DNA of 64,000 nt from contig JADANN010000451.1 of NCBI GenBank assembly GCA_018806985.1, forward strand, positions 1,240,001 through 1,304,000, read 5' to 3'. The notes beneath the pieces were generated by a model that ran no database searches, was not told where the DNA came from, and saw only the letters and a list, made by a program, of their open reading frames with translations. Below, in pieces: positions 20,626 to 33,559 of this stretch (position 1 is the first letter of the stretch; each line of letters opens with the position of its first letter). The position numbers and the translations under genes were made by a program. This stretch comes from Angiostrongylus vasorum. Its lineage: Eukaryota > Nematoda > Chromadorea > Rhabditida > Metastrongylidae.

Positions 20626-23600
20626 TTATGGTACTTCTTCCTTCCTATTCAGGCATTCGAAAACTGCATTTCGTAGGTGACGATACGTTCGTGTCAGTTC
20701 TCCCATTCCCGTCTTTAAGCCATTGGTGACATAAGCGATAACTACCTCGTCGTCCATGTCCATCATGACCGTGCTTCCACCAAATCCTGGATGACCGACA
20801 AGCCAGCATTTTCCAGCCGTTGGATGTCGTTCGTAGAGAAAACCATATCCTTTGGGCAACGGTGCTATAACTATCTCATCGATTTCAGATGTAATCAGTG
20901 GTGTCTTGAATCGTTCCAGCAGTTGCTTACTGAACAATTCTCCGCTAAGCATTAGTGAGAAGAGTCGAGCCAAGTCTCGTGCCTTTGTAATACCGAGCGC
21001 TGCAACCTGTTCCATGGTGTGTAGTTCAGGATCGTTAAAGGTGTTCAAATTCTGATCTAGCTTGAGCCACTGTGTATTCTTCTTAACCTTCCATGCAATC
21101 GACGTAGGAGAACGAAGGTGAATTACACCGAGCACGAACAACACTCTGAAAAATAAGAAGAATTCAGTCAGATCTGTTATTAGCTACTCTTGAATGGGAG
21201 ATTATTGGGTATGACTTATGGGGACTTTATTTGTTCGCAAACATTTCTTAAGAAATATGTTCTGGATATTGACTCTTACATGATGTTTGATTGAACTTGA
21301 ATTACTACTCTTCCCGCACTATGCGAGGAATGAACGATCGTCTTTCTCGTTCTCTTTTCATATATTCGTCTTTATTTCTACATTATTAGCAATTGCTTTA
21401 TGACTAAGCGCACTCTTACGACAATTTCTGGTCTTGACAAGCTCTTTCGTCTTCACCTCCACATCAAGCTGCGATGAAAATGAAGTGACACTTCACGAAA
21501 TTCTGCAAGAAATACTCTGTAGAAAGTTATCACTCGAGACCACTACCAAGAGGACAGCATCGCCTAGACGATAATATCTGAAGACATCAGGGGACATCTG
21601 AAGATCTTCTAACTGAAGTCCTCGAACTGGAATAGAACGAGCGGGAAGCTGTTTTAGTTTATCACAACAGCTAATCAACTAAGGCTATTCATTACAATTC
21701 ACAATTCCAGTCCAGAAGTCGTTTATCAACGCTAGATGACTGAATTTCCCACGGAGGAGTATCGTTACGAAATGGATCATATCATAACAAATCGAAAACT
21801 TTGTTTAACTAATGTTGATGTTGACCCAAAGCTCTACGCAGGGTGAACGATCGCCTCCCTCGTACGGGGTTTTTTTTACCAGAAAGGAGAAAAAAGCTGC
21901 AAAATTTAAGGAGTACAAGCCCAAATCCGTGACAAATTTGAGATATATTTATTTTTTATACCCTCTGTTTTTTTATAAGATGAAAGGATAAAAAAGGACA
22001 AAGCTCTCGGCGTTGATCAATCCCCTGATGGATGCACCATGCATTCAACTTCATCAAGCATTGTTTGGAGGTGATTGAATGCATATCTGCTCTTACTCGA
22101 TTCTCGTTATGGCCTACTGATGTATTGAGCGAGTGCTGGTATCCTCCCAGAGAAGTCTGGTACCAACTTGCCGATCCCGGAGGGATGGAAGGCTTCGTGT
22201 GCCATGGGTGCGGGGATCGATTCCACGTGTGTGTTGCAGGCCATCTCCGACAATTGCGCCACACACGCCCTCTTTTATAAAATACAGTCATCAATAACAT
22301 CAACAAGGAATACGTCGGTTGATCTATAACCGTTACAGTGGTGTGAAAATGCTAAGAATTTGAAAATTGTCATGAAGATTTTATTTTGAGAAACGAGGTT
22401 CTACAAGGAAATTTTCAACCAGGTCGAATTCCGAAAGGGTGACACCATATCACCAAAGTTATTCATCACTACTGTTAAGAATGTGCGAAAAAAGGCGTTT
22501 CGCTGAAAGTTTTCTTATGATAGCAAGCAACACGGAGTTGGAGCGGGTTCTCCATCACATATAGGAAGGTGGTCTTGGGACGACGTTGAAAAACGGCAGG
22601 TGTGAAGAACGGATTTGTTCCTAATACTTCAGTTATATCGTGGTTCAGGAAATAGGGAAAAAAGAATTGGAATATAGTGAATGGCCTTGTCCCAGAGTCG
22701 AATAGAAGAAAACGAGTGGCTTAAGAAGTCTACAAGAATGTCTTTCATGCACTGAAGGAGAGAAGGAACAGGCAACACTACGTCGGACTCCTTAGTCCTT
22801 CATAGCTTATCATACGACGTGAAACAATGATCGCCAGCTAAGCATGTTCATTAAACAAGCGGCTTTATCAAAAGAGCTACCGAGAGGGTGATGACAGGAG
22901 TATAACTGCATCGTTGTTCTGACCAATGAACGAACAAGGATTGAAGAAGCTCAGGTCACAGTCGCCGTGACGTCGAGAATGAGAAACGTGATGTGCCTTG
23001 ATTATGAACAAGAGCTCTTAGGGTTTGGTTCCATGGGATGTTTGTTAAACGTGCAACCACCGTTTTGATGATAAGGCTTCTTTATGAGCATACCAGGCGA
23101 AAGCATGAAGGAGCCCATCCACCACGAACGAGAGATCGGAGCCCACTGGTTAAATGTAACGTGCAACAGTGGATTGTGGATACTACGGTGGTGCACGCTT
23201 GATTCATTCGACGCCCTATTAATTCCTAAATAATTGCGCCTGTGGACGAATAAAATAGTGGTTAGCACAGTGATTAGGGATACCCTGCGATATATACTGG
23301 ATCGGTCGCTGGTTCGATCCCAAGTCCCGTTCTCTCGTAGCCTTCCATCAATCCGATTCGTAATTTCCACATCAAGGCGCGGCCAATAGGAAACCTTTAC
23401 CACAACAAGAACATTAAAGAGAAATGTCTCGCATCAAAAGTGATAATATTCGTATTCCTAGAGCGAACGAAACTACACTGATCTCGGTTTGTGGGAAACT
23501 GAGTTTTACTGGTATCAAGCCGTAGTACTCAGTAATGAACAGAGTGCATGAGTAAATATGGTACTCAATAGTTAATGAGAATACAGACTTGCTTGTGATA

Positions 23601-26600
23601 CCCTTTTTCTACACTGAAACTTCTCCCAAGAAAAAAAATCCGTCAAGTAATTATGCAGAAAAACATGAGTGACGAAAACTACTTGTTTTTGAGTAGTATA
23701 CGTTACTGGAATTCAGATATCTCTTGTTACACGTGTGAAGTACTTCGGCTGTGTAGCTTAAATTTGGGATGAAACAAAAGCCTTAACATTAAGCTAAGCG
23801 TACAGATAATTGTAAGACTAACGTAGCCCCTAATCACCTTGGATCGTGAATGATCTCCTTGAGGCTACACTAATCTCGGTTTGTGGGAAACGGAGTTTTG
23901 GTGGTATCAACCCGTAGTACTCAGTAATTAACAGAGTGCATGAGTAAATGTGGTACTCAGCAGTTAATGAGAATACAGACTTGCTTGTGACAGCCCTAAT
24001 CACCTTGGATCGTGAATGATCTCCTTGAGAACATGCGCAGTAGATGGCAGTGAAAGTCGTGAAACGGTATGCTCTTCGGAACTGGGAAGGCCAATATGGA
24101 AATCGATTCCTGGAATCGACGTCACTTAGTCTGTTCACATTTACGCGAATAGATTAAAGGCAAAACAGAAGAAAAGAAGCAGAAATTTCCTTGAGAACCT
24201 AGTTTTTTATACAGATAGTCGCTAATATTTAGAACGTTCCTGAGTACAAGAAAAATATTACTTTTTCACTGATTTGATTCTTGCCTGGTAAAAAAATCTA
24301 CGCTGTTCAGGAAAGTTTTCCAATGCCCTCACAGGATTTTTTTCATGGATACACCTAAATTTTATTTTAATATACTAACAATACGCATTGCAAGCCGAAA
24401 AACCACCGGAAGAGTCTGGAAACAGTGTTCTACTTTTTATTTACTGTCTATTAATTTTTTCACAACAGGTTATTATATGAAATACAGCCACAGGGATGAT
24501 GAGATATCTGTAAAACTTGGACTTCAGGCCAGATTCTTGATGGCACCATTAGGGAAAAAAATTTGGCTAGGAGAAAAGCAAAGTAAGTGCCTCGGTGATG
24601 CAGTGGATAAGACGAGGCCCCGGTTCCGGGCTCGAATCTGGCCTGGGGTCCATGACACCTGCACAGTTAAAAGAAGGAAGAAGGTGTGATTGAAGAATTT
24701 TACTCATCATGAGGCGTCATCTATCGCAACACATTGTTCTGGCTTAGGCTTATCTGTTAGTCATTTTAATAGCTAACCGTATTTAATGGCTACTTCTTCT
24801 CTAAAAAACTGTCCAACGGATCTTCTTTGCGGATCCACCCTGCGGACGATTTGATCCACAATCCATCCATATGTGACTGCATGGTACCTGAAATTTAATC
24901 GGACATGAAAGTGAATTTTCCTTTTGGGGGACGAGTTTCACACTATTTGTGCTGTTAGTAAACAGTACACAAGCCAAAATAATGTGCAGGTCAATAATTT
25001 ACTATACTTTTTGATTAGTTGGTTTTTCCTCTGAATTGGAAATGAAACATAAAACTTGGAATCGTCGCCTTCAGCGGTAGCTAGGGGCCAGCATGGAAAG
25101 AAAGAGATGGCCAGGCTTATTAAGAAAATACAAATTTTGTAAAAAAAAATGAGAACAACATTATCTAAGGCTTTGTATCATACGGTGTACCAGATGGGAC
25201 CTATAAGTGAATATGTAAGAATAGGAAGAAGCAGTTTTTCATTTCCTGGGAAGACATAGCGCGGGAGGACCTATGCTGATCTTCTTGCGCAGATGAGTAA
25301 GTACCTTTAATGACACACATTTTGTCTTTTTACTAAATAAAGGTATTGCTTTGGAATTGCATAGTTACGAATGGATAGACGACAACGTTACTCATCGTTA
25401 GTGGATAAATCATTCATAAGCGTTTTTCTCAATAACTATCAATAGCATCGTCTAGGAATGAATGTTAGATATTCCTGGATGACTCAGAAATTCGATGGCC
25501 GTACCCGCTTTTCGTGCCCGGTTCCCAGTTCGGTTTCTGCTTTGCAATGACGTGCGCCATTTTTTCGAAATTCTTCGCATCTTCACGCGAAATCGGTTCG
25601 TCCAAAGCTGCGAGTCCCGCCTGCGACGAAGATATCATCGTGAAACGAACAAGAACGAATAGGAAAGCAAAAAAAAATGTGATCTAGCAAAATATCTAAC
25701 CTGTTTCACTAGTTTTTTCGCCACCATCTATGGAAACGAAACATGAATCAAAGGTTTCGGCTTTTGTCACCTTTTTTTGCTTTGGTAGGGAGGGGGGTAG
25801 GTAGGGCACTTCGTTAAAGTTACAGTTTTAGTGCCGTGCTCTTTGTGCGGTTCCCAGTACTCCAACCAGGGACCAAGAGTGTCGTCGAAGAAGTGCAAGT
25901 GGTGTGGATATTGTTCGGGCTGAACAACCCGCTCTTTGACATACAAGTAATCTCTACATTTCTCATCTACGGACGTATTCATTTGGCGTGAATGTTAAAA
26001 CACGAGTAGCATTGTTTCAGGTGAAAATTCTCTTTGTCAAAAAAATCACCCGCTTATCGTAATAGTTCACATTCATTATTAGTATAGTTGGCATTTACTT
26101 TATTCCGAATCATCACAGTCAAAATTGGACCAAATTTATCCTTTTCTGGATCCTTTCATATTCAGAGTGGAAGCACTTTTTTTTCTTGTACGTTTCCATG
26201 TTAACGATGGAAGCTGGTCCCATTTGCCCTTTTCTGGGTCAGTTTTTCTTTCCTGGACCTTCTTTGCCGTCGATGCTGATTAAGGCTCATTATTTAAAAA
26301 GGTTTTTTAAATTTAACATTTGAAAATAACGATGTTCTGATCCGACTAGTCTTTGCGATGATTGGAAATCACGTTATCAGAAAGCCTGGACCGATGTGTT
26401 GTTGCAGACCGTCATTTTTCGCTTCGGTTTTTTCTCCAAGTCCCATTTCTGTTGATGCATGTAGCGATTCGGTAAGGATGAAACACGATGCAAACAATTC
26501 CGTAGGTCGACTTCTCATCCCGGGCAGTTCGCGCCTCCCACTGGGATCAGTAAATTGGTACCAAAGTTGTCTCGGAATATAAAAACAACGAATTCATAGA

Positions 26601-29600
26601 TCGCCAAGCACAGGGATCATCATACGGATCGAACGTGCTTTCTTTCAATTATCATCGCCTAATAGATTCGAATGCATGGCGCATCTCCACGGAGCAGGTT
26701 AACACTGAACGCTTTATCCTTTTCCAATTCCACTTTTGGGAGTGTTTGTTTGACACTGTTACGCGCGGCGTTGGAAATTATAGTACTAACATGCGGTAGA
26801 TCTATCACTATATCGTGGTAAAGGCGACGTGCAGGTTGTGGAGTAGATGTTAAGAACAGGAATTTTAGACTATTAAAAAAGTCGGTCGTGTAGATGAAGA
26901 AACTGCAATCGCAATCGTAGATGGGACGAATACTTCCTTAAATCAATGAACGTACGAAAAAACCCCTTCAAATGTACAATATTGGATTCGCACAGTAACA
27001 CAGAGTGAGAGATAAAGAAGAAAATAGACGATAAACAGAGTTCAAGCAGATGCGGAAATAAGATGATAGACGTTAACACTTGAGGGATGCCTGAATTACT
27101 AAAAATGTTTTGCTAACCTGATGACTCATCAACCACTTAATAGTGATGTGTTCCTTTCCATGCTGCGCGAATTCGGGCCAGAATTTACTCATTTTGTCCT
27201 CGTAGGATACGTAACCTCGGTCAACCAACATTGCCACGCACAAAGCGCCTACTGCCTAAATACCAATGTTCTTGTGTCTAATAAGCCTTTTAGATTAGGA
27301 GAAACATACAACCTTCCACAGAGCGGTAACTCGATGCTTTTTAAAAAGGCTTTGAGTGGCCTATACCAATAATAGCAACTCAGCTACGAGTGCTGAAAAC
27401 ATCTTTTTACACGACCTAACGTCATGTGTTATGCGTATGCTAGCAATTCATAAATTCGACTAGCTTGCTGGTATCCATATTCCACGAAGTTCAAAGGATT
27501 TGGAGTGTGGTTTTGGTCACTGCTTGAGGATTTTTGGCTTTCGTTATGAATTTCGTTGAATATTGGAATAGCAGTGCTAGAGCTTTTCTAGATCTTCATC
27601 ACAGACAGATGCCATCTTTTGTGAGCAGGTGGTAGCCGTGTGACTTAAACGAATCTGGTACGAATTTCCTGACCCCAAAGTGATGATGGGCTTGGTGAGC
27701 TAGGATCGAAAAGGCGCCTTGCTCTGCCTTAAAGGTCATCGCTACCACTGCTATACCAGCTATGCTATGTCTCCATTTCAAATACTACAAATAATAACAG
27801 TATAGAAAAAACAGTGTCAAGCAGCCATATTCAGTCAAGGATTCATGTCATGGTTGAGTCACAGAAGCTGAGAAGTTCGATAATTTTAATGGCAATCCTA
27901 GCTGAGAGCAAAACAATATCGAAAGATGAAGGAGAAGATGTTCCAGGATGTTGAACTGCGAGGTATAACGGGAGTTTATTTCTTAAGAATGTCACACGAG
28001 CAGAAACGGGGTTTAGCATTTCATGGAACTCCACTAGGCGTAAAGTATGGCGGCGAGTTACACCGTGGCTACAATTTCTCTCTCCATAAGCAGTCAGATA
28101 TGGCACCACGCTAAAAGCATGATGCTCGTGGTATTCTTCGAATCAGCGATACCACCTGAGAAGCTTGATGAAAAGATGGGACTCAGTGACTAACGGGATA
28201 ACAGATGATGCAAATGAATATCCAAATCAATGCTGTGCCACACTTTCTTCTATGGGTTAAAAATTTTATCTTCTGCTAAGAAAGTTATGGACCACTACTT
28301 GTCGTTAAAAACAACAAGGCAAGAAAAAAAGGAGTAGTTCAGGGAATCTTCCAGAGAGGGAATCTTTTCAGCTCAAACATTAGAAGCGTAGTAACCAACC
28401 TTTGTCGCGCTGAACACAACAGTTCTTGTCTCCGGTGTCCATTTCCTTCCCGACGACTTGTCTGCATAACCACCCTTTAAAAAGAAGCCTTTCGCCACAT
28501 GAAGAAGCTTCATACGGTTACGTATATTAGCAGACTTGCAACATCTTTTACATTTTTTGAACTTTCTAGTATCGATTTTTTTGAAGGACGTTCTCAATGA
28601 GTCTTGTAAAAAGATGAAAACCTTTCATAATAATTTTTCTCTAATTTAATACTGGATAATAAATAAGGACTGGAACTGTTTACAATACACCGAAGAAAAA
28701 TGATTCATGTGACGAAAGACCTGTAGATCCACTATCAGCTCGCCCTTGTGATACACAGCAATCGCGGCCCCTTCTCGCTCCCATCCATCGTGGAAGTTTT
28801 TTCTAAACGACTCTTGACTCTCGCCTCCAGGAGAAATTTTCCACAAACAATGGTTTCTTATAGGTTCTATATCATTTTTTCGTTATCTGAGACATTGTAT
28901 GACTGCATACATTTGGTGAAATGTAACAAGAACCGGTTCTTTTGGTTACTACTGCTGCACATAGGCACGAGTACCGGATTGCGCTTCATCTCACTATGGA
29001 AAGATTGGATCCTTTGATTTAACGAAAAGCAAAAGTGATTGACATGTATAGAAAGCCCATGTACGCAACGCCATAAAACATTACCACAAGTCGGCCCTCG
29101 GGTACAGAAAAGAGTGTAACACTGGGTCCTCTTTACTAGAGCTCAGGTCGATGTTGTTGCTAGCAGTCATTATTAAGCTTTATTAAGTTTATTAGATGGT
29201 CTGCCTTAACGGTATCACTTCCGCTAGAACGCATCAGCTCTGTGCAGATCAGAACACCTGTCTAGTTTTTTTGATTCGTTCATGGTTTTAGGTTACTTCA
29301 ATAGGGCCTCTAATGTTCGAAGTCACGTGTATACCAGTTACTGCTACGTGAGTGCTCCACCTGTGTCTAGGGCGACTATGACGTCAGGAGTTAATAGCCG
29401 ATTCCTTTCCGATAAAAATTGAATTCTGTCTCAGAATTGGTATAACTCGATCATGAGTGACTTTCTGTGATTCAGCACCGTCCTGCTGACAAACCTTATT
29501 GTATAGTAAATGCAGTAAAAATAGTGGTGTTTAGGAACAACAGGCACCGATCTTTTGTTTGCGCATTTATGAATCACAACGATTTTGCCGCTAGTAATAC

Positions 29601-30344
29601 TGTGAATTTTGACTCTCTATAAGCACTTCTTGATGCCACAAACTTTTTTGCCGATAATGGTTTGCTCCATCTTTTGGTGAAGAACTTGAGGTCAGGTTCT
29701 CCAAATAAGCGACCGGTGTGACATAGCTTCGGCTTGTTTCTATCGCGTCGAACCGGTGACGCAGAGATGAAAGGAAAAGGAAGTTGCAAGCACCGCTCGA
29801 ATTAAAAAATCTAGCTGACCACAGAGGTAAAAAGGATCCATAGCGCTCAGAGAAATCAGAGAATTCTTCATTGTAAGACTTAAATTAAAATAATGTGACT
29901 GAATTATAGAAAAAAGCGGATCTGCGTTTAGTTCTGCAGCGATGGTCGAAACACCTTCGATAGACCATCCTATATTTTGAGGGTCTTAAAATTTTCCATG
30001 AACAAGCAATTTAAGGGTTCCAGCGCTACTTAGTTGAATGTATAAAACTGTACAATCAAATCAACTCTGAAACATCTCCAACGAAAACGATACTTTTAGA
30101 ACCGACGGGCTGTAACTCTCAGGAGTGTAATCATTTGAAATTATCTTTTAAGAAGAAGAAGCAGGCAGAATGAATGAAGTTGCAGACGAACCAAATAAAG
30201 TGCACAGGTGAAATGCCGAAGGCAAGGTGAAAAGAGACGAACAATGGGGAAAATGACAAGAATAACGGCCACTTACTTGAAAATCCTCTCGACCTTTGCG
30301 TATTTTGGATGGACGAAACCGGTAACGTTATCTAGACGGGTCAT
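20626..30344 (-). CDS. Beta-lactamase-domain serine hydrolase (LACT family)
   Basis: Complete eight-exon gene: 30344-30277, 28802-28721, 28474-28400, 27255-27118, 25620-25505, 24887-24778, 24109-24004 and 21145-20626. All junctions keep phase and give 404 residues, typical for the nematode LACT proteins. Start: ATG one base after TTTGCAG, a likely spliced-leader acceptor. Key parts: [18 protein letters not shown] at the N-terminus; [20 protein letters not shown]; the Ser-x-x-Lys nucleophile motif SATK at 72-75; a tyrosine in GTKSGYHA (161) at the second-motif position; GIDFHIGLP near 197-205; and HPGFGGS at 350-356 near the third motif. The family is related to class C beta-lactamases and to LACTB, and its substrates in nematodes are unknown. 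No signal peptide is evident. The large introns hold a LINE, SINEs, a duplication and an unassigned ORF. Identity to family is firm; the exact paralogue is not. Confidence 0.93.
21395..22985 (+). mobile_element. RTE-type LINE remnant in lactamase intron 7
   Basis: Antisense to the host gene. Decayed endonuclease pieces read [14 protein letters not shown] (about 21450) and [14 protein letters not shown] (about 21880). After the nested SINE, the reverse transcriptase resumes with [18 protein letters not shown] (about 22430). The end shows [17 protein letters not shown] coding (about 22870). Many stops and frameshifts are present. Confidence 0.7.
21993..22272 (-). mobile_element. SINE family A nested in the LINE
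   Basis: Left end CTCTCGGCGTTGATCAATCC, middle CTCCCAGAGAAGTCTGGTACC, right end GCGCCACACACGCCC. It splits the RTE remnant between endonuclease and reverse transcriptase parts, so it inserted later than the LINE. Confidence 0.8.
23240..23400 (+). mobile_element. tRNA-derived SINE, separate family
   Basis: TAGTGGTTAGCACAGTGATTAG is a good A-box region and GCTGGTTCGATCCCAAG a near-perfect B box. The 3' part (GTAATTTCCACATCAAGGC) differs from A, B and C. No 3' acceptor arm pairs with the start, so it is not a tRNA gene. In lactamase intron 7, antisense. Confidence 0.5.
23476..24035. repeat. Segmental duplication including the tail of lactamase exon 7
   Basis: Segment 23477-23600 and segment 23868-23992 are about 90% alike (ATCTCGGTTTGTGGGAAAC ... 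GAATACAGACTTGCTTGTGA). The block CACCTTGGATCGTGAATGAT with flanks occurs at 23835-23862 and again at 24001-24029, where it is the last 26 bases of exon 7 plus donor. About 225 bp separate the two blocks in the left copy but they abut in the right copy. Confidence 0.85.
24470..24655. mobile_element. SINE C-like fragments in opposite orientations
   Basis: The left part (ATATGAAATACAGCCACAGG) resembles the reversed tail of family C; the right part (GTGATGCAGTGGATAAGACG with GGGCTCGAATCTGG) is a plus-strand tRNA-like head. In lactamase intron 6. Confidence 0.45.
25801..25955 (-). CDS. Unassigned exon-like ORF inside lactamase intron 4
   Basis: One minus-strand frame stays open through [18 protein letters not shown] and [15 protein letters not shown], rich in Tyr, Trp, His and Pro and unlike chance translations of AT-rich DNA. 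It follows a GTCCGTAG acceptor-like site and ends at a GTAACT donor. Its entry phase does not fit the phase-0 junction between lactamase exons 4 and 5, and those exons join properly without it. I do not recognise the protein; the composition recalls small mitochondrial complex subunits, which is only an impression. Options are a nested gene, a retrocopy fragment or an old exon. Confidence 0.35.
26500..26735 (+). mobile_element. SINE family A, 5'-truncated copy
   Basis: CAGTAAATTGGTACCAAAGT and CGAATGCATGGCGCATC match the body and tail of family A; the head is missing. In lactamase intron 4, antisense to it. Confidence 0.55.
27455..27775 (-). mobile_element. SINE family B, diverged copy
   Basis: Contains the CACTGCTTGAGGATTTTTGG and GTGATGATGGGCTTGGTGAG blocks. 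The minus-strand head reads GACATAGCATAGCTGGTATAG and is more worn than in the other copies. In lactamase intron 3. Confidence 0.55.
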
Positions 30345-32320
30345 ACTGCAAAGCCAATTTGTCGAATTGAACACGAACACGACTCCAGTGATGCCGTAGC
30401 ACTCGAATGGGCGTAACCATTGTTGCCACCGCCGGAGTGAAACCGCTCCCTTAACACCCATCACAAATGCCTGGGTAGTTAAATCCATTAGCTAAACGTT
30501 GGTTACGATTTGAATTTACTTCGCAGATTCTGTGCATTACACTTATCAGACTTTCCCGTACAAGAAACAGGAGCTCTCTACTAATGGATGGACGGTCGTG
30601 GAGAAGCGTGTCCATGATTTGAGTAAAAAGTAGTCGTACGACAACCAGCTCTGACGGTGTGGTGAATAACACGATGGTACGGAAAGCGGAGGGCACAACG
30701 ATGTTGTTGTCTCTCAGACATGTTCTTTTCGAACACAGTCGAACTCTACTGCACTATCGGTCGATAGCGCCAAACGTCTTGTGGTCGTGAAGACAATTCC
30801 TCAGTGTTGAAATCGCTCACAGCAGTCGATTTCGACTACCGTCGGTCGATTGTAAAAATGTGTGATCGGCTACGTTTACAAATAGAACCGATGAAATTTT
30901 ATTCCAAATAATTGGGTTAGGGCTACTGTAAGAATAAGAACTGAAGAGATTTGCGAACAAGTAAGAAAAGGACCGGTAACTAAAACTTCGAAGACGATGT
31001 TCGCTTTCCGATGAATAGGCTATTTCTCCCGTAGAGCTTGCTTACCATGGCAGTGTCTTGTTCATTAGTTATTAGACGATAACCGAGCGCTTTAATCGTC
31101 TTCGGCGTGATTCTCGTGGTCAAGATAGAGATAGTCTTACCCCTGTAGTCTTTTCTATTCTGTTTCTTTATTCTATAATCATCTCATATGCCTAACACGA
31201 AGTTCAATGGGGGTTATCATTCTAGCAAAAACGTATTCTGACTGCAAAGATCTTATTTGCAGTAATCGAGGAAGTCCGCAGAATCTCAAGGTGAGCTGCA
31301 GCATTGAAAATTAAACTTTGATCACCTAGCCTGAAATATCTCAAACAGGTGTGCTGCCGATTGGGAAAATCTTCCTCTTAGTTCCTGGAACCATGACATT
31401 GCAGTTCTTAGATCGTCACTAAAACCAGTTTCTGACTTCCGTGGAACTGTGGCAAATTTGTCATCTTATGAATGGACTTGTATCAAATTGGCAACAACGT
31501 TGGCATGCGTTCTTCTGGGTTTCTGAATAGAGATGTTTACCTTGTTCTAAAGTTGAACCTCTTTGGTGCTTGATGGATATTTCAAGCGTATAGATAATAG
31601 ATAATAGATAAGTGCAGCGCAATTCGACTTCGACATCATATCAAATCTTGGTAGCTTGAACGCCTAACGTGAACCACCTGCATTCGATGATGGGACAACC
31701 TGCACTACCAAGGAAGACAGGCCATGCAAGTATCGATGCATCCGCTTTGAATCCGGAACTCCTCATATCACTAAAGCTTCTCACCGAATAAATCATCGTT
31801 GGTTTTTTCCCTCGCCTTTCTTTTTCTTTGTAAAAAAAGAAACTATCGAAACAGCACTTCACAACATTGCGAATGAACTGCAACAAAATTTCTCACAAAG
31901 GGAGAAGATCTCTAGCATTTAACAGCATTAGTCATACCTCTCATTCATTCTTGATGGTCGAAGATGAAGAATTTATCGAGAAAAAAGCACCAGAAATCAG
32001 CTGAAATAAGTAGTAATTCGGACGAGTAACTATCGAAGTAACATCAGTGTAAGAAATCTGGTAGATGTTCGGAAGGCTACTGATATATGTCGATTCTAGT
32101 GATTTCGCTGTTATCACCTGCTTCATTGGTACCTCACCACTCTCTCACAACGAAATGGTCCCCAATCGAAAGAAAGCGATCGATGTCGAAAACTCGATGT
32201 TCGAGATAAACTGTGTCCTATACATCTATTTGTACTAAGCTTTTCGAAAATTGATGAAAGATTTTAACCTATATCTTTAAGAGGGCAATCTTTCGGCTCA
32301 CGGAAAGCTTTACTTGGTAA
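30345..32320. other. Upstream region of the lactamase gene; no gene seen
   Basis: No supported exon was found. The region directly above 30344 must contain the lactamase promoter, but no element can be named. A short AGATAATAGATAATAG repeat lies near 31590. Confidence 0.4.
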
Positions 32321-32321
32321 A

Positions 32322-32602
32322 AAATAAAGGACAAAGCTCTTGGCGTTGATCAACCCCTTAGGGATGCGCCATGTATTCGGCTCCATTATGCATCGTTTGG
32401 ACGTAATTGAATGCATATCTGACCTTTACAATGACTCGCGGTGGCCTACCGAGGTATCGAGCCAGTGCTGCTATCCTCCCAGACAAGTCTGGTACCAATT
32501 TGCTGATCCCGAAGAAATGGAAGGCTTGATGGGCCGTGGGCGCGGGGATGGATTCCACATGTGTGTTGCAGGGCGCCTCCAACCACTGCGCCACACGCGC
32601 CT
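32322..32602 (-). mobile_element. SINE family A copy
   Basis: Nearly full length: left end AAAGCTCTTGGCGTTGATCA, right end CCACTGCGCCACACGCGCC (head reversed). Confidence 0.85.
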
Positions 32603-32754
32603 ATAGCCTTACTGATGAAAGTAAAAAGCATTAGAATCTAACCATTTTTGCTAACGAGAAACAAGTTCACTTATTCCAACTGCGCAGAAGAGTTCCTGGT
32701 GATATTTCGAACCGATAGAGCTGACAGCGCAGTAGGCGAAAGCAAAAGATAAAG

Positions 32755-33045
32755 CAGAAAGCATACCGCGTTGATTAATCCTTGAGGGATGTTCCTTGAA
32801 ATCCACGCATTCCACTTCGTCAAGCGATGCCAAAGGTGACTGACTGCATATCTGACTTATATGGCAACTAACAGTGGCCTTCCGACATGTCAGGTCAGTA
32901 CTGCTATCCTTCCAAAGAGGTCTTGTAGCAAATTGTCGATTTCGAAGTGATGGAAGGCTTCGTGAGCCCAGAATGAGGGATGGAACCACAGACCATGTTT
33001 GTAATGTAGAGCAACTCATATCTAACCACTGTGCTACACGCACCT
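32755..33045 (-). mobile_element. SINE family A, diverged copy
   Basis: Direct neighbour in the same orientation as the copy at 32.3 kb, with about 150 bp between. It shares GTTGATTAATCCTTGAGGGA, CTGCTATCCTTCCAAAGAGG and the CACTGTGCTACACGCACC end. Confidence 0.65.
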
Positions 33046-33559
33046 CAGTTAAAGAGATACATAATAGATACGTGGATGACCGTTCAATGCGTGGTGCGCG
33101 TCTCAAAAAGATCTTCCATTCCTTCCAGCCTCGCGCTAGTGTCGTTTATGGCGGTGCCTCGCTACGAACACGGTGACGTTCACGAGGTCCACTCCTTATT
33201 ACTGTAATCGCTTTCATCTGCAAATGCAAGTAGCTAGTCACGAACACGTCCGCACCATCGACTGGGTGGTAAATGCTTGCATTATCTCGCAGTGCCCTCC
33301 AATCTTCTTTCCTTCCGTCTCTCATCTGTTCCTTTCACTGCACGACCGGCCATCTCAACCATCGATGTATATTCTCCTGCATCGGAAAGATGAGATAGGT
33401 TTTCAACACCTGAGCTACTCATTCTGCATTGACGTCGACGCTCTGTGGGCGGTGCAGAGAATTTTCGACATGGTTGAATAATTAGCCCAAGTCTGTGCTG
33501 CATAACAAAGTGCCGGTAGGACCGCTAAGTCAGAAAGATTGGCGAGAAATTTCGGGTAC

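Noticed and set aside
23280..23345. Possible tRNA gene with good A and B boxes
   Set aside because: No acceptor stem pairing and no proper anticodon arm; it continues into a SINE body.
25800..25920. Zinc-ribbon-like CSLCG...CKWCGYC on the plus strand
   Set aside because: The frame closes at once, and the minus strand offers a longer and better-bounded frame; probably chance.
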